Below, piece by piece: positions 1 to 8,678 of a stretch of DNA of 64,000 nucleotides. Every line of letters begins with the position of its first letter. Position 1 is the first letter of the stretch. Source of the DNA: Phaeobacter bryozoorum (GTDB lineage Bacteria; Pseudomonadota; Alphaproteobacteria; Rhodobacterales; Rhodobacteraceae). The position numbers were made by a program, and so were the translations under genes. The notes under the pieces are model-generated. The model had not been told where the DNA came from and made no database searches. It saw only the letters and a program-made list of their open reading frames with translations. Location of the stretch: the NCBI RefSeq assembly GCF_041893525.1, contig NZ_CP169068.1. One strand, written 5' to 3'.

Positions 1-382
1 GGGAGCGCACCGCATAGGCCCCCCGCGAATAGCCCATCAGGTAGATCCGGTCGCCAGGACGATAGCGCGAGGCAAGATAGCCATAGGCTCGGCGGATCTG
101 ACGGTTGATGCCGCGCCCGATCATCACATCCGTCGTCTTGCGCCAGCTCTGCCATTGCACACCGGCCTCATAGAACACCGAAACCTGCGGGCCGACCTCG
201 CGGCACAGCCGGTAGACCATGCCCGCATGGGTCTCATGTCCGGGTTCCAGCGTCGACATGGTGCCATCCAGGATGATCACATGCGCCTGCGGCCCACGCA
301 GCTTGGTCTCGGCGGAATGCTCGGAGCGCAAAGGCCGCCCAAGCCATCCCAGGATCCTCTTACTCAGCTGCGTCAGCGACAT
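1..382 (-). CDS. DUF2235 hydrolase-like protein (N-terminal part, runs off the window)
   Basis: Reading the minus strand from ATG at 382 gives an open frame to the window edge, about 127 residues. It contains an early 'LDGT' segment (about residues 30-35) and a nucleophile-elbow motif GYSRGA near the cut end, as in the alpha/beta-hydrolase fold DUF2235 family, which includes type VI lipase-like catalytic domains. The start overlaps the last 23 bases of the upstream dehydrogenase gene, so the two are probably translationally coupled. An in-frame TGA lies two codons upstream, so no longer start is possible. The C-terminus and the rest of the catalytic residues lie outside the window. The substrate is unknown. 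Confidence 0.75.
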   Translation of the reverse strand, partial: MSLTQLSKRILGWLGRPLRSEHSAETKLRGPQAHVIILDGTMSTLEPGHETHAGMVYRLCREVGPQVSVFYEAGVQWQSWRKTTDVMIGRGINRQIRRAYGYLASRYRPGDRIYLMGYSRGAYAVRS

Positions 383-2660
383 TCCTCAATGCTTCCCATA
401 GTCTAAGTGGTGTAAACGGCATCTCTATCTGCTGAACGCCGCGCTCCCGGACCGCGTCCTGCACCGCATTGGCAACCGCCGCCAGCGCCCCCACGGTTCC
501 GGCCTCGCCGCAACCTTTCATACCCATCGGGTTCTGGGTCGATGGCACTGGCGCAAAGCCTACCTCAATCATCGGCACATCGGCGGCACGCGGCAAGGCA
601 TAGTCCATAAACGATGCTGTGAGCAGCTGCCCGTCGGCATCGTAGACGACACGCTCCAGAATCGCCTGCCCCAGCCCCTGCACCACCCCGCCATGAACCT
701 GACCTTCAGCCAGCAACGGGTTGATGAGATTGCCAAAGTCATCAACCACCGTGTAGCGATCAACATGGCTCAGCCCGGTTTCCGGGTCGATCACGATCTC
801 GGCAACATGGGCTCCGTTTGGAAACGAACGCCCCGGCAGTTTGGCCCGTGCCGCGTGACGCAGCAACTCGTGGCGGCCTTGCGCACGGGCCATCTCTGCG
901 GCCTCCACCAGGCTTGGCCGCTGGTTGCTGCCCGGGGCAGTGAACCGTTCCCCGTCAAAGGTGACGGAGCCATGGGCGACGCCCAGCTCCTCCTCAAGGA
1001 AGGGGGTAAAGGCGGCGATCATCACATCGACGGCTGCAAGCGTGGCATTGGCCTGGGTGGTCACCGAACGCGATCCGCCGGTGCCGCCGCCCTGGGCAAT
1101 CCTGTCGCTGTCGCCCTGCACCACGGTGATATCAGCGGCAGGGATTCCGGTCTGATCCGCAAGAAACTGCGCATAGACCGTTTCATGGCCCTGCCCGTTG
1201 CTCTGCGTTCCGACATAGATGCTCACCCGACCCTCCGCTTCAAAGGCGACCTCCGCGCTTTCAGAAGGATCGCCCAAAATACTTTCGATATAGTAACACA
1301 GCCCAACGCCCCGTAAATTTCCGCGTTCCGCATCAGCGGCCTTGCGCCCAGCGAATCCCGCCAGATCTGCCGCCTCTTCGGTGCGCGCCAGCAGCTGGTG
1401 GAAATCGCCGACGTCATAGGTCTCATCCGTTGCGGTCTGGTAGGGAAACTGGTCGGCGCGGATAAAATTGCGTCGCCGCAGCTCCCATGGGTCGACGCCC
1501 AGCGCGTGAGCGGCGTGATCCATCACCCGCTCCAGCACATAGATCGCCTCCGGCCGACCGGCCCCGCGATAGGCATCGACCTGAGCGGTATTGGTATAGA
1601 TCCCCTCAACCCGCAGCCAGGTGGCGCGGATGTCATAGACCCCGGCCAGCACCCGGCTGAACAGCTGCGTCTGCACCGGCTGGCCGAAATGTGAATTATA
1701 GGCGCCAAGGTTGCAATGGCTGTGGACCCGGTAGCCGGTAATGCGCAGATCCGCATCAAAGGCCAGCTCCGCCAGAGAGGTCAGATCGCGCCCGGCATTA
1801 TCGCTCAGCATCGCCTCGGTACGGTCCGAGATCCACAGAACCGGCCGACCCAGCAACCGCGCGGCATGGGCAACCGCGAAATACTCTGGGTACGGCATCG
1901 CCTTCATGCCAAAGCCGCCACCAACATCCGGTGTGGTGACATGCACCGCCTCGGGCGCCAGTCCCAGCTTATCGCTGAGCTGCTTTTTCATCGCCCAGAC
2001 GCCCTGACCGCCATAGGTGAACTGCAACCGGCCATCGGCCCAGCGCGCAAAACAGCCGCGCGGCTCCATCGTGTTGACAATGATCCGGTTGTCTTCGACC
2101 TGTAGCGCCACCCGGTGGGCGGCAGCGGCGAATGCGGCGTCCGTCGCGGCCTCATCGCCCATGCCCCAGTCAAAGGCCCGGTTGTCAGGCGCCTCCGGGT
2201 GCAGCTGCTCGCCCCCGGCGACCAGATCCAGTTTCGCCGGCAGATCGTCGATATCAAGCTCGATCATCTCACCTGCGTCACGCGCCTGATCCAGCGTCTC
2301 GGCAATCACCACCGCAATCGGCTCACCGACAAATCGAACCCGCTCGCGCGCCAGCATTGGCCGTTCGGGCGCAGCTGCCTTGCTGCCATCGCGGTTGGTC
2401 ACCACGGCACCGTCCATGCCCACGATCAGTCCAGCTGCCTCAAGATCAGCCAACGCCAGCACCGCCGCGACGCCGTCGGCCTCGCGCGCCATGTCGAGAT
2501 CCAGATGGGTGATGGTGCCATGGGCGACAGGGCTGCGCAGCACCCAGGCCCGCAGCGCCCCGGCTGGCGCGATATCTTCCAGATAGCGCCCCTGCCCGGT
2601 CAGAAACCGCACATCCTCGACCCGTCTCACGGGTTGGCTCTTGCCGAATTTATCCATCAC
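360..2660 (-). CDS. Molybdenum hydroxylase large subunit (CoxL-like, xanthine dehydrogenase family)
   Basis: The 766-residue product has the normal length of a molybdopterin-cytosine-dinucleotide-binding subunit. It shows the N-terminal 'RRVEDVRFLTGQGRY' segment, a VGGGFGMK segment near residue 250, AYRGAGR near residue 365 and a C-terminal GCGEAG carrying the catalytic Glu. AYRGAGR is the signature of form II CoxL-like proteins. True CO dehydrogenases carry AYxCSFR, so CO oxidation should not be assumed; an aldehyde or heterocycle oxidation is as likely. The usual FAD (CoxM) and 2Fe-2S (CoxS) subunit genes are not next to it inside the window. Its stop codon lies within the following DUF2235 gene, suggesting co-transcription. 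Confidence 0.9.
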   Translation of the reverse strand: MMDKFGKSQPVRRVEDVRFLTGQGRYLEDIAPAGALRAWVLRSPVAHGTITHLDLDMAREADGVAAVLALADLEAAGLIVGMDGAVVTNRDGSKAAAPERPMLARERVRFVGEPIAVVIAETLDQARDAGEMIELDIDDLPAKLDLVAGGEQLHPEAPDNRAFDWGMGDEAATDAAFAAAAHRVALQVEDNRIIVNTMEPRGCFARWADGRLQFTYGGQGVWAMKKQLSDKLGLAPEAVHVTTPDVGGGFGMKAMPYPEYFAVAHAARLLGRPVLWISDRTEAMLSDNAGRDLTSLAELAFDADLRITGYRVHSHCNLGAYNSHFGQPVQTQLFSRVLAGVYDIRATWLRVEGIYTNTAQVDAYRGAGRPEAIYVLERVMDHAAHALGVDPWELRRRNFIRADQFPYQTATDETYDVGDFHQLLARTEEAADLAGFAGRKAADAERGNLRGVGLCYYIESILGDPSESAEVAFEAEGRVSIYVGTQSNGQGHETVYAQFLADQTGIPAADITVVQGDSDRIAQGGGTGGSRSVTTQANATLAAVDVMIAAFTPFLEEELGVAHGSVTFDGERFTAPGSNQRPSLVEAAEMARAQGRHELLRHAARAKLPGRSFPNGAHVAEIVIDPETGLSHVDRYTVVDDFGNLINPLLAEGQVHGGVVQGLGQAILERVVYDADGQLLTASFMDYALPRAADVPMIEVGFAPVPSTQNPMGMKGCGEAGTVGALAAVANAVQDAVRERGVQQIEMPFTPLRLWEALRNVADAAE

Positions 2661-2771
2661 TGCCCCTGACCTGCCTTGCGTGTCGGATCGCGTTTCAGCT
2701 GCAAAACGTCCACAGCGGCGCCGGGTCCGCCCCGCGCCGCCGTGTTGATCCTGTCAAAAGCGAGACTAGCC

Positions 2772-3923
2772 TCAGGGGCGCGCTTGTCCAGACAGCTCGA
2801 TCACTGTCGCCACGTCCGACAGCCCATAACCGTTGAACTGCGTGCTCATGGCCGAGGAATAGGCACCAAGCCCCGGAAACAGCACATAGTCACCGATCCG
2901 GGTGTCGCCTGGCAGCGGCAGCCCATCCGGCAGCCGGTCCAGGCTGTCGCAGGTCGGCCCGAAGACCACCCGCGGCTGGCAGTCCGCCACCCGGCGGGTG
3001 CCATCGGCGGCCACCACCTCGACCCGGCCCGGCAGGCCCATGTCGCGGATATCGACCAGCCCGCCATAGATCCCGTCGTTCAGGAACACCACCGCGCCCT
3101 GCTTGCGCATCCCCTTGACGCGCGCCGCCAGGGTAAAGCTTTCAGAGACCATCGCGCGCCCCGGCTCGCAGATCAGCTGCGGCCTCTCCGCACCAAAAGC
3201 CTCATCGGCGGCAGCTGAAATCGCCGCAAAAACCTTTTCCAGGTCCGGCGCCACCCCGTCACGGTTGGCAGCAAACCCCCCGCCGACATTGAGCCGGGCA
3301 ATGCGGACACCGGCGGCATCCACGATCCGTTTGGCGGCATGAACATATTCGACCCAGGCGCTCTCATCCTCGCATTGGGTACCGGGGTGAAAACACAAGG
3401 CCGGGGTCCAGCCCTGAGCTGCCACCCGTTTCAGCAGCTCAATCGCTAGCTCGGGTTCGGCCCCGAATTTACTGCCGAAATCATAGGCGGCACCGGCCAC
3501 CGGCAGCGCAAAGCGCACGGCGATTTCGCAGGTCTTGGGCACCTCGGCCAGCTTGTCCAGCTCGCTGGCCTCATCCACAGACCAGCTGGCAACGCCATGG
3601 GCGATCCCTGCAGCGATCTCCACCTCCGACCGCACCGGGTTGTTGTAATGCATCACCGCATCGGGGCTTGCCGCGCGCACCGCATCCATTTCCGCAGGCG
3701 ACGCCACATCAAAACCGGTGATCCCCGCCGCCACCAGATTGGACAGCACAGCAGGATGCGGGTTGGCCTTCACCGCATAGGTCACCAGCCCCGGAAAGCC
3801 TTTTTGAAAGCGGTTGGCCACATCATGCAGCACCCGCGGCGAGAAATAGAGGATCGGATGATCCGGGGTGCTGCGCGCCAGATGAGTTTCAGGGGAAAGC
3901 CAGAGGGGTGGGATCTGCTGCAT
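2772..3923 (-). CDS. Ornithine/diaminobutyrate-type decarboxylase, fold III PLP enzyme
   Basis: The 383-residue protein belongs to the alanine-racemase-fold (group IV) decarboxylases. 'YAVKANPHP' near residue 50 carries the PLP-binding Lys, 'CEPGRA' near residue 255 binds the phosphate, and 'GPTCDSLD' near residue 325 carries the active-site Cys and Asp typical of ornithine decarboxylase. The expected reaction is ornithine to putrescine and CO2 in the cytosol, though related members act on lysine or carboxyspermidine. It is divergent from an Lrp/AsnC regulator 121 bp away, which is a likely controller. A Puu-like polyamine degradation cluster begins 7 kb further on. Confidence 0.9.
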   Translation of the reverse strand: MQQIPPLWLSPETHLARSTPDHPILYFSPRVLHDVANRFQKGFPGLVTYAVKANPHPAVLSNLVAAGITGFDVASPAEMDAVRAASPDAVMHYNNPVRSEVEIAAGIAHGVASWSVDEASELDKLAEVPKTCEIAVRFALPVAGAAYDFGSKFGAEPELAIELLKRVAAQGWTPALCFHPGTQCEDESAWVEYVHAAKRIVDAAGVRIARLNVGGGFAANRDGVAPDLEKVFAAISAAADEAFGAERPQLICEPGRAMVSESFTLAARVKGMRKQGAVVFLNDGIYGGLVDIRDMGLPGRVEVVAADGTRRVADCQPRVVFGPTCDSLDRLPDGLPLPGDTRIGDYVLFPGLGAYSSAMSTQFNGYGLSDVATVIELSGQARP

Positions 3924-3986
3924 GGGGAACGGCCCTAATTGGAATATTCGGTGGTGTTTTTATCAGTTTCCGCCGAAATCCCGTCG

Positions 3987-4020
3987 ATTTCGCTCGTCAC
4001 ATTGACTATAGTGACGAAAT
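3987..4020. promoter_or_regulatory. Candidate operator between decarboxylase and Lrp-type gene
   Basis: An imperfect inverted repeat occupies the gap between the divergent decarboxylase and regulator genes: GTCAC at 3996-4000 and GTGAC at 4011-4015, extended by ATTTCG on the left (3987-3992) and CGAAAT on the right (4015-4020). Its 10-base centre contains TTGACT. Lrp/AsnC proteins bind such A/T-rich dyads next to their own genes, so autoregulation and control of the decarboxylase is the simplest reading. No binding data are implied. Confidence 0.4.
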
Positions 4021-4044
4021 TCACCGTCATATCGCAGGTCAAAC

Positions 4045-4482
4045 ATGCAAACCGACGAAACCGACCAACATCTGCTGACGCTCCTGCGCGAGAACGCCCG
4101 CCGCCCTGTGGCGGATCTGGCCCGGCGTCTGGGGCTGGCGCGCACGACGGTGCAGGCACGGATCGAGCGGCTGGAGACCTCAGGCGTGATCAGCGGCTAC
4201 ACGCTGCGCACCTCGTCGCAGGCGCGTCCGCCGCTTCAGGCGACGGTGCTGATCTCGATTGAACCCCGCTCCGGCCCCGAGGTGCTGGCCCGGCTGCGCG
4301 GCTTACCCGGCGTCGAGGTGGTCCATACCACCTCGGGGCGCTTTGACCTTCTGGCACAGGTGGTGGCGCAGACCACGGCGGAGCTGGACGAAACCATTGA
4401 CCGCATCGGCGAGGCACGCGGCGTGCGCTCTTCCGAAAGCCTGATCCATCTCGCAACCAAACTGGACCGCACCGGCCAATAG
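4045..4482 (+). CDS. Lrp/AsnC family transcriptional regulator
   Basis: The 145-residue protein has the two-domain layout of the family: an N-terminal winged HTH (residues 1-60, 'DLARRLGLARTTVQARIERL') and a C-terminal ligand-binding RAM domain (about residues 65-140, with 'GVEVVHTTSGRFDLLAQV'). Length and order match AsnC/Lrp. It is transcribed away from the decarboxylase gene and probably senses an amino acid or its product, ornithine or putrescine being candidates from context only. The dyad at 3987-4020 lies in its promoter region. Confidence 0.93.
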   Translation: MQTDETDQHLLTLLRENARRPVADLARRLGLARTTVQARIERLETSGVISGYTLRTSSQARPPLQATVLISIEPRSGPEVLARLRGLPGVEVVHTTSGRFDLLAQVVAQTTAELDETIDRIGEARGVRSSESLIHLATKLDRTGQ

Positions 4483-4916
4483 TGTTCCCACTCGCCGCAA
4501 CACGTGCCAACGCGCCTCACCACATTCAAACCCTGGAAAACGTGAAAAGTCGTGCGCCCGGCCGCCCCTGCGGTATCCGCATCAAGGGCGCCCGGGCGGC
4601 TTGAAACCATAGACATCGGCAATCAGGATCCGAGGGAGATCCCTGTGGACAAAGGCGGCTTGGAACTCCACCTCGGTGACCCGGGCGCGACATCACTCAC
4701 TGTCATCTGCATCCCGATATCCCCACCACCAACCGTGCCGGATTAAGCTTAAAACGCCGTTATCACCGCGATCGTTCCAATTTAATTTTGGTTTTTCAAA
4801 AATCATCCGCCAACACCGCCCCGCCAGCACCGCCGCCTCCTATCGAGCCTTTCCCTTTCCCCCGCCATTCGCTATGGGATGAGCCGATTAGATGGATACG
4901 CAGGCAGGACATTCCG
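4483..4916. other. 434-bp intergenic region upstream of valS
   Basis: No convincing reading frame is seen on either strand. A nested hairpin at 4561-4600 (GCCGCCC at 4561-4567 with GGGCGGC at 4594-4600, and TGCGG/CCGCA inside) could end the regulator transcript, although no T-run follows. An A/T-rich stretch around 4775-4805 is a likely place for the valS promoter. No T-box or other riboswitch was recognised. Confidence 0.5.
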
Positions 4917-6563
4917 ATGGCGATGGACAAGACATTTAACGCAGCCGAAGCCGAAACCCGGCTTTCCGAGGCCTGGGAAAAGGCAGGCTGTTTCCGCGCA
5001 GGTGCAAACGCCAAGCGCAGCGAAACCTACAGCGTCATGATCCCGCCCCCGAATGTCACGGGCGTCCTGCACATGGGCCATGCCTTCAACAACACGCTTC
5101 AGGACATCCTGATCCGCTGGAAACGGATGCAGGGGTATGACACGCTCTGGCAGCCCGGCACCGATCACGCGGGCATCGCCACCCAGATGGTGGTGGAGCG
5201 CATGTTGGCCCAGACCCAGCAGCCCTCCCGCGGAGAACTGGGCCGCGAGAAGTTCCTGGAAAAGATCTGGGAATGGAAAGAACAATCCGGCGGCACCATC
5301 ATCAACCAGCTGAAGCGCCTTGGCGCTTCCTGTGACTATGACCGCACCGCCTTCACCATGGCCGGCGCTGCGGGCGACACCCGCACGGGCCATGAGAATT
5401 CGCCCAATTTCCACGATGCGGTGATCAAGGTCTTTGTTGAGATGTACAACAAGGGGCTGATCTACCGTGGCAAGCGGCTGGTGAACTGGGACCCGCATTT
5501 CGAAACTGCGATCTCCGACCTTGAGGTGGAGAATATCGAGGTTGCGGGCCACATGTGGCACTTCAAATACCCGCTCGCCGGTGGGGCCACCTACACCTAT
5601 GTGGAGAAGGACGAGGACGGCAATGTCATCCTCGAGGAAGAGCGCGACTATATCTCCATCGCCACCACCCGTCCCGAAACCATGCTGGGCGACGGCGCGG
5701 TGGCTGTGCATCCTTCGGATGAACGCTACGCGCCTATTGTGGGCAAGCTGTGCGAAATCCCGGTCGGCCCCAAGGAGCACCGCCGCCTGATCCCGATCAT
5801 CACTGATGAATACCCGGACAAGGATTTCGGCTCTGGTGCCGTTAAGATCACCGGCGCGCATGATTTCAATGACTATCAGGTCGCCAAACGCGGCGGCATT
5901 CCGATGTATAACCTGATGGATACCAAGGCGAATATGCGCAGCGACGGCGCGCCCTATGCCGAGGAAGCCGCCAAAGCACAGGCCATCGCCAATGGCGAGG
6001 CAGAGTTCACCGAAGCCAGCATCGCCGCGATGAACATGGTGCCGGAAGAATACCGTGGCCTGGACCGTTTCGAGGCACGCAAACGCGTGGTCGCTGACAT
6101 CACCGCCGAAGGTCTCGCCGTGATGCAGACCACCAGCAGAACGGTGAAGGATGAGGACGGCAACGAGACCGAGGTGACCGAGACCACGCCTTATGTCGAG
6201 AACAAGCCGATCATGCAGCCCTTTGGCGACCGCTCCAAAGTGGTGATCGAGCCGATGCTGACCGACCAGTGGTTCGTGGACGCCGCCAAAATCGTTGGCC
6301 CGGCGCTGGACGCGGTGAAAGACGGCACCGTCAAGATCCTGCCGGAAAGCGGCGAGAAGACCTATTACCACTGGCTGGAAAACATCGAGCCCTGGTGCAT
6401 CTCGCGCCAGCTGTGGTGGGGCCACCAGATCCCGGTTTGGTACGGGCCACTTAGGACGGACGAAAAGGGCACTGCTGTAGTTGATAAGCTCGAAGAATTT
6501 TGGCGAAAGGAAAATACAGCCCGCCGGAAGTTTCTCCCAGAGAAGATGCGTGGAACGAAGTGA
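4917..6563 (+). CDS. valS: Valine--tRNA ligase, N-terminal part of a split valS
   Basis: This frame encodes 548 residues of class Ia ValRS: the HIGH-type motif HMGH in 'VTGVLHMGHAF' (about residue 50), the CP1 editing domain (about 180-400), and the 'ISRQLWWGHQIPVWYG' segment near residue 505. After that it runs on for about 40 atypical residues to a stop at 6561-6563. The start ATG at 4917 has AGGA at 4906-4909 and gives the normal N-terminus; longer frames upstream are not family-like. The catalytic core continues in another frame from about 6490. The whole gene would be about 1,048 residues if one base were restored, for example in the AAAA run at 6511-6514. It could be a sequence error, a recent lesion or a truly split enzyme. 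Confidence 0.9.
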   Translation: MAMDKTFNAAEAETRLSEAWEKAGCFRAGANAKRSETYSVMIPPPNVTGVLHMGHAFNNTLQDILIRWKRMQGYDTLWQPGTDHAGIATQMVVERMLAQTQQPSRGELGREKFLEKIWEWKEQSGGTIINQLKRLGASCDYDRTAFTMAGAAGDTRTGHENSPNFHDAVIKVFVEMYNKGLIYRGKRLVNWDPHFETAISDLEVENIEVAGHMWHFKYPLAGGATYTYVEKDEDGNVILEEERDYISIATTRPETMLGDGAVAVHPSDERYAPIVGKLCEIPVGPKEHRRLIPIITDEYPDKDFGSGAVKITGAHDFNDYQVAKRGGIPMYNLMDTKANMRSDGAPYAEEAAKAQAIANGEAEFTEASIAAMNMVPEEYRGLDRFEARKRVVADITAEGLAVMQTTSRTVKDEDGNETEVTETTPYVENKPIMQPFGDRSKVVIEPMLTDQWFVDAAKIVGPALDAVKDGTVKILPESGEKTYYHWLENIEPWCISRQLWWGHQIPVWYGPLRTDEKGTAVVDKLEEFWRKENTARRKFLPEKMRGTK

Positions 6564-6725
6564 TGTTTCCGTCTGCAAGCGGCGCACAGACGTACTTTTG
6601 TGCGGAAAGCAACGATGCAGTGCTCGCCAAGGCGAAGGCATACTACGGCACAGAAGTACAGATCGTCGAAAATCGGGACGAATCTTTCGATTTCTGGCAT
6701 GAAAACCCGGGAGTTATTCCAATCT
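6440..6725 (+). other. Low-GC insert within valS containing the frame break
   Basis: Between the codons for 'IPVWYG' and 'RDPDVLDTWF' lies an insert of roughly 285 bases. By hand count 120 of 240 bases from 6481 to 6720 are G or C (50%), against more than 60% in the flanks. Codon choice also differs, with more A/T third positions. Most bacterial ValRS have a much shorter linker here. The reading frame changes between 6488 and 6560, inside the insert. It may be an acquired or fast-evolving surface insertion. Confidence 0.65.
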
Positions 6726-8062
6726 GGCGCGACCCCGACGTGCTGGACACATGGTTCTCTTCAGGCCTCTGGCCCATCGGCACGCTTGGCTGGCCGGAAT
6801 GGTCTGAGGACACCTCGAAATATTTCCCGACCTCGACGCTGGTCACAGGCCAAGACATCCTGTTCTTCTGGGTGGCGCGGATGATGATGATGCAGCTGGC
6901 GGTTCTGGATCAGGATCTGCCGGTCGAACAGCGCATCCCGTTTGACACCGTCTACCTCCACGGCCTCGTCCGCGATGCCAAGGGCAAGAAGATGTCGAAA
7001 TCCACCGGCAACGTGGTCGACCCGCTGGAGATCATCGACGAATACGGCGCCGACGCGCTGCGTTTTACCAATGCGGCGATGGCCAGCCTTGGTGGCGTGC
7101 TGAAGCTCGACATGCAGCGCATCGCAGGCTACCGCAACTTTGGCACCAAACTGTGGAATGCGGTGAACTTCGCCCATTTCAACAATGTCTATGACGCCGA
7201 CACCCCCGCCTATGACATCCCCGATGCCAAGGCTGCCGTGAACCAGTGGATCATCGGCGAAACCGCCAAGGTCCGGGTCGAGGTGGACGCCGCCCTTGAG
7301 GCCTTCCGCTTCAACGACGCCGCCCTCGGCCTCTACGCCTTTGTCTGGGGCAAGGTCTGCGACTGGTACATCGAACTCAGCAAACCACTGTTCGGCTCCG
7401 AGGATGAGGCGGTGATCGCCGAAACCCGGCAGACGCTGGGCTGGGTGCTGGATCAGTGCATGATCCTCCTGCATCCGATCATGCCCTTCATCACCGAAGA
7501 GCTGTGGGGCAATACCGCCAAGCGGTCAAACATGCTGGTGCATGAAGACTGGCCGACCTATGGCACCGAGCTGTTGAACGCCGATGCGGACGCCGAAATG
7601 AACTGGGTGATCACCGCGATCGAGAACATCCGCTCCACCCGCGCGCAGATGCACGTCCCGGCGGGCGCCAAGATCCCGATGGTGGTGACAGAATTCTCCG
7701 ATCAGGCGCGCAGCGCCTGGGAGAAGAACGAGGCGATGATCCAGAAACTGGCCCGCATCACCACGCTGGAACAGGTCGACACCTTCCCCAAGGGCTGCGC
7801 AAGCGTCGCCGCCCCCGGTGCCTCCTTCGGTCTGCCGCTGGCGGATGTCATCGACGTGGACGCCGAAAAGGCGCGTCTGGAGAAGACCCTGGGCAAGCTG
7901 GCCAAGGAGCTGGGCGGCCTGCGCGGACGTCTCAACAACCCCAAATTCGCGGCCTCCGCCCCCGAAGAGGTGGTCGCCGAGGCCCGCGAAAACCTGAACC
8001 TGCGCGAGGAAGAAGAAGCCAAGGTGAAGGAAGCGCTGGCGCGCCTTGCCGAGATCGGCTGA
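6500..8062 (+). CDS. valS: Valine--tRNA ligase, C-terminal part of a split valS
   Basis: This frame, one base behind the N-terminal part, carries the rest of ValRS: 'RDPDVLDTWFSSGLWP' about 75 residues in, the KMSKS loop ('KKMSKSTGNVVDPL', near residue 170), the anticodon-binding helical domain, and the C-terminal coiled coil from about residue 450. It opens at TTG 6500, inside the last 64 bases of the N-terminal frame, with no good Shine-Dalgarno sequence, so independent initiation is doubtful. The first 75 residues have no counterpart that I recognise in standard ValRS. A stem-loop at 8077-8111 follows the stop codon. Confidence 0.88.
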   Translation: MAKGKYSPPEVSPREDAWNEVMFPSASGAQTYFCAESNDAVLAKAKAYYGTEVQIVENRDESFDFWHENPGVIPIWRDPDVLDTWFSSGLWPIGTLGWPEWSEDTSKYFPTSTLVTGQDILFFWVARMMMMQLAVLDQDLPVEQRIPFDTVYLHGLVRDAKGKKMSKSTGNVVDPLEIIDEYGADALRFTNAAMASLGGVLKLDMQRIAGYRNFGTKLWNAVNFAHFNNVYDADTPAYDIPDAKAAVNQWIIGETAKVRVEVDAALEAFRFNDAALGLYAFVWGKVCDWYIELSKPLFGSEDEAVIAETRQTLGWVLDQCMILLHPIMPFITEELWGNTAKRSNMLVHEDWPTYGTELLNADADAEMNWVITAIENIRSTRAQMHVPAGAKIPMVVTEFSDQARSAWEKNEAMIQKLARITTLEQVDTFPKGCASVAAPGASFGLPLADVIDVDAEKARLEKTLGKLAKELGGLRGRLNNPKFAASAPEEVVAEARENLNLREEEEAKVKEALARLAEIG

Positions 8063-8076
8063 TCACAACAAACTGC

Positions 8077-8111
8077 GGGGCAAGCCATTGGTATTCCTAC
8101 CGGCTTGCCCC
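8077..8111 (+). terminator. Stem-loop after valS
   Basis: GGGGCAAGCC at 8077-8086 pairs perfectly with GGCTTGCCCC at 8102-8111, with an inner GGTA/TACC pairing. It begins 14 bases after the valS stop codon. There is no T-run, so it may act as a 3' end stabiliser or a weak terminator. Confidence 0.6.
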
Positions 8112-8342
8112 GGTACGATCTCCAAAGATGAGATCCAGCGCTGCGGCAGCAACCGCCCGCGATCAGGTCATGTGCCCTGCATAAACGGCGCGATCTGCCG
8201 CCCCGATTTGCACTCCTGGCTGAGCCATCCCGTCAAATCGTCCCCATAAGGGGAAAAACCACACAACGCGATCATTGCCTTTGCTCCGGTTCTGTATCAG
8301 CCTGTGCCAACAGCTTGATATCCGCGCCAGAAAGGACCCCCC

Positions 8343-8636
8343 ATGCCCAAAGGATACTGGGTCGCCCATGTCGACGTTGATGATATGGACCGCTACAAGG
8401 ACTATGTCGCAGCCAATGCCACCGCCTTTGCCGAATATGGTGCGAAATTCCTGATCCGCGGTGGTGCCAAGGAAGTGCGCGAAGGCCAGACGCGCGCGCG
8501 CACCGTGGTCATCGAGTTCAAGGATTTCGCCACCGCCAAGGCCTGTTATGATTCTGTCGCCTACCAGCAGGCCAAGGCGCTGCGCGATCCGGTCGCAACC
8601 GGCGACATGGAAATCATCGAAGGCTACGGCGACTAG
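8343..8636 (+). CDS. DUF1330 domain protein
   Basis: The 97-residue protein matches the DUF1330 (ferredoxin-like alpha/beta barrel) family in length and pattern: 'GYWVAHVDVDD' at the start, a conserved 'YKDYV' helix, and 'RTVVIEFKDFATAKACYDS' then 'YQQAKALR' near the end. Members are small dimeric cytosolic proteins of unknown function. An AAAGGA-type ribosome-binding site precedes the ATG at 8343. The gene stands alone, with a 280-bp gap from valS and 42 bp before the TerB pair, so it might share their transcript. Confidence 0.88.
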   Translation: MPKGYWVAHVDVDDMDRYKDYVAANATAFAEYGAKFLIRGGAKEVREGQTRARTVVIEFKDFATAKACYDSVAYQQAKALRDPVATGDMEIIEGYGD

Positions 8637-8678
8637 GACCCGCTTGGCCCTGGACGCACTCAACAGTAGAGTAATGCC

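Noticed and set aside
360..2660. Aerobic CO dehydrogenase (CoxL form I)
   Set aside because: The active-site loop reads AYRGAGR, not AYxCSFR, and no coxM or coxS is adjacent.
4483..4916. T-box or other riboswitch before valS
   Set aside because: No T-box core or specifier loop is visible, and T-boxes are not expected in Alphaproteobacteria.
6488..6563. Programmed -1 frameshift in valS
   Set aside because: The shift needed is of the -1 type, but no X-XXY-YYZ slippery heptamer in the zero frame and no following pseudoknot were found in the overlap.
4872..6641. 589-codon open frame antisense to valS
   Set aside because: It mirrors the valS codon pattern, shows no recognisable motifs and has biased composition; a shadow typical of GC-rich DNA.
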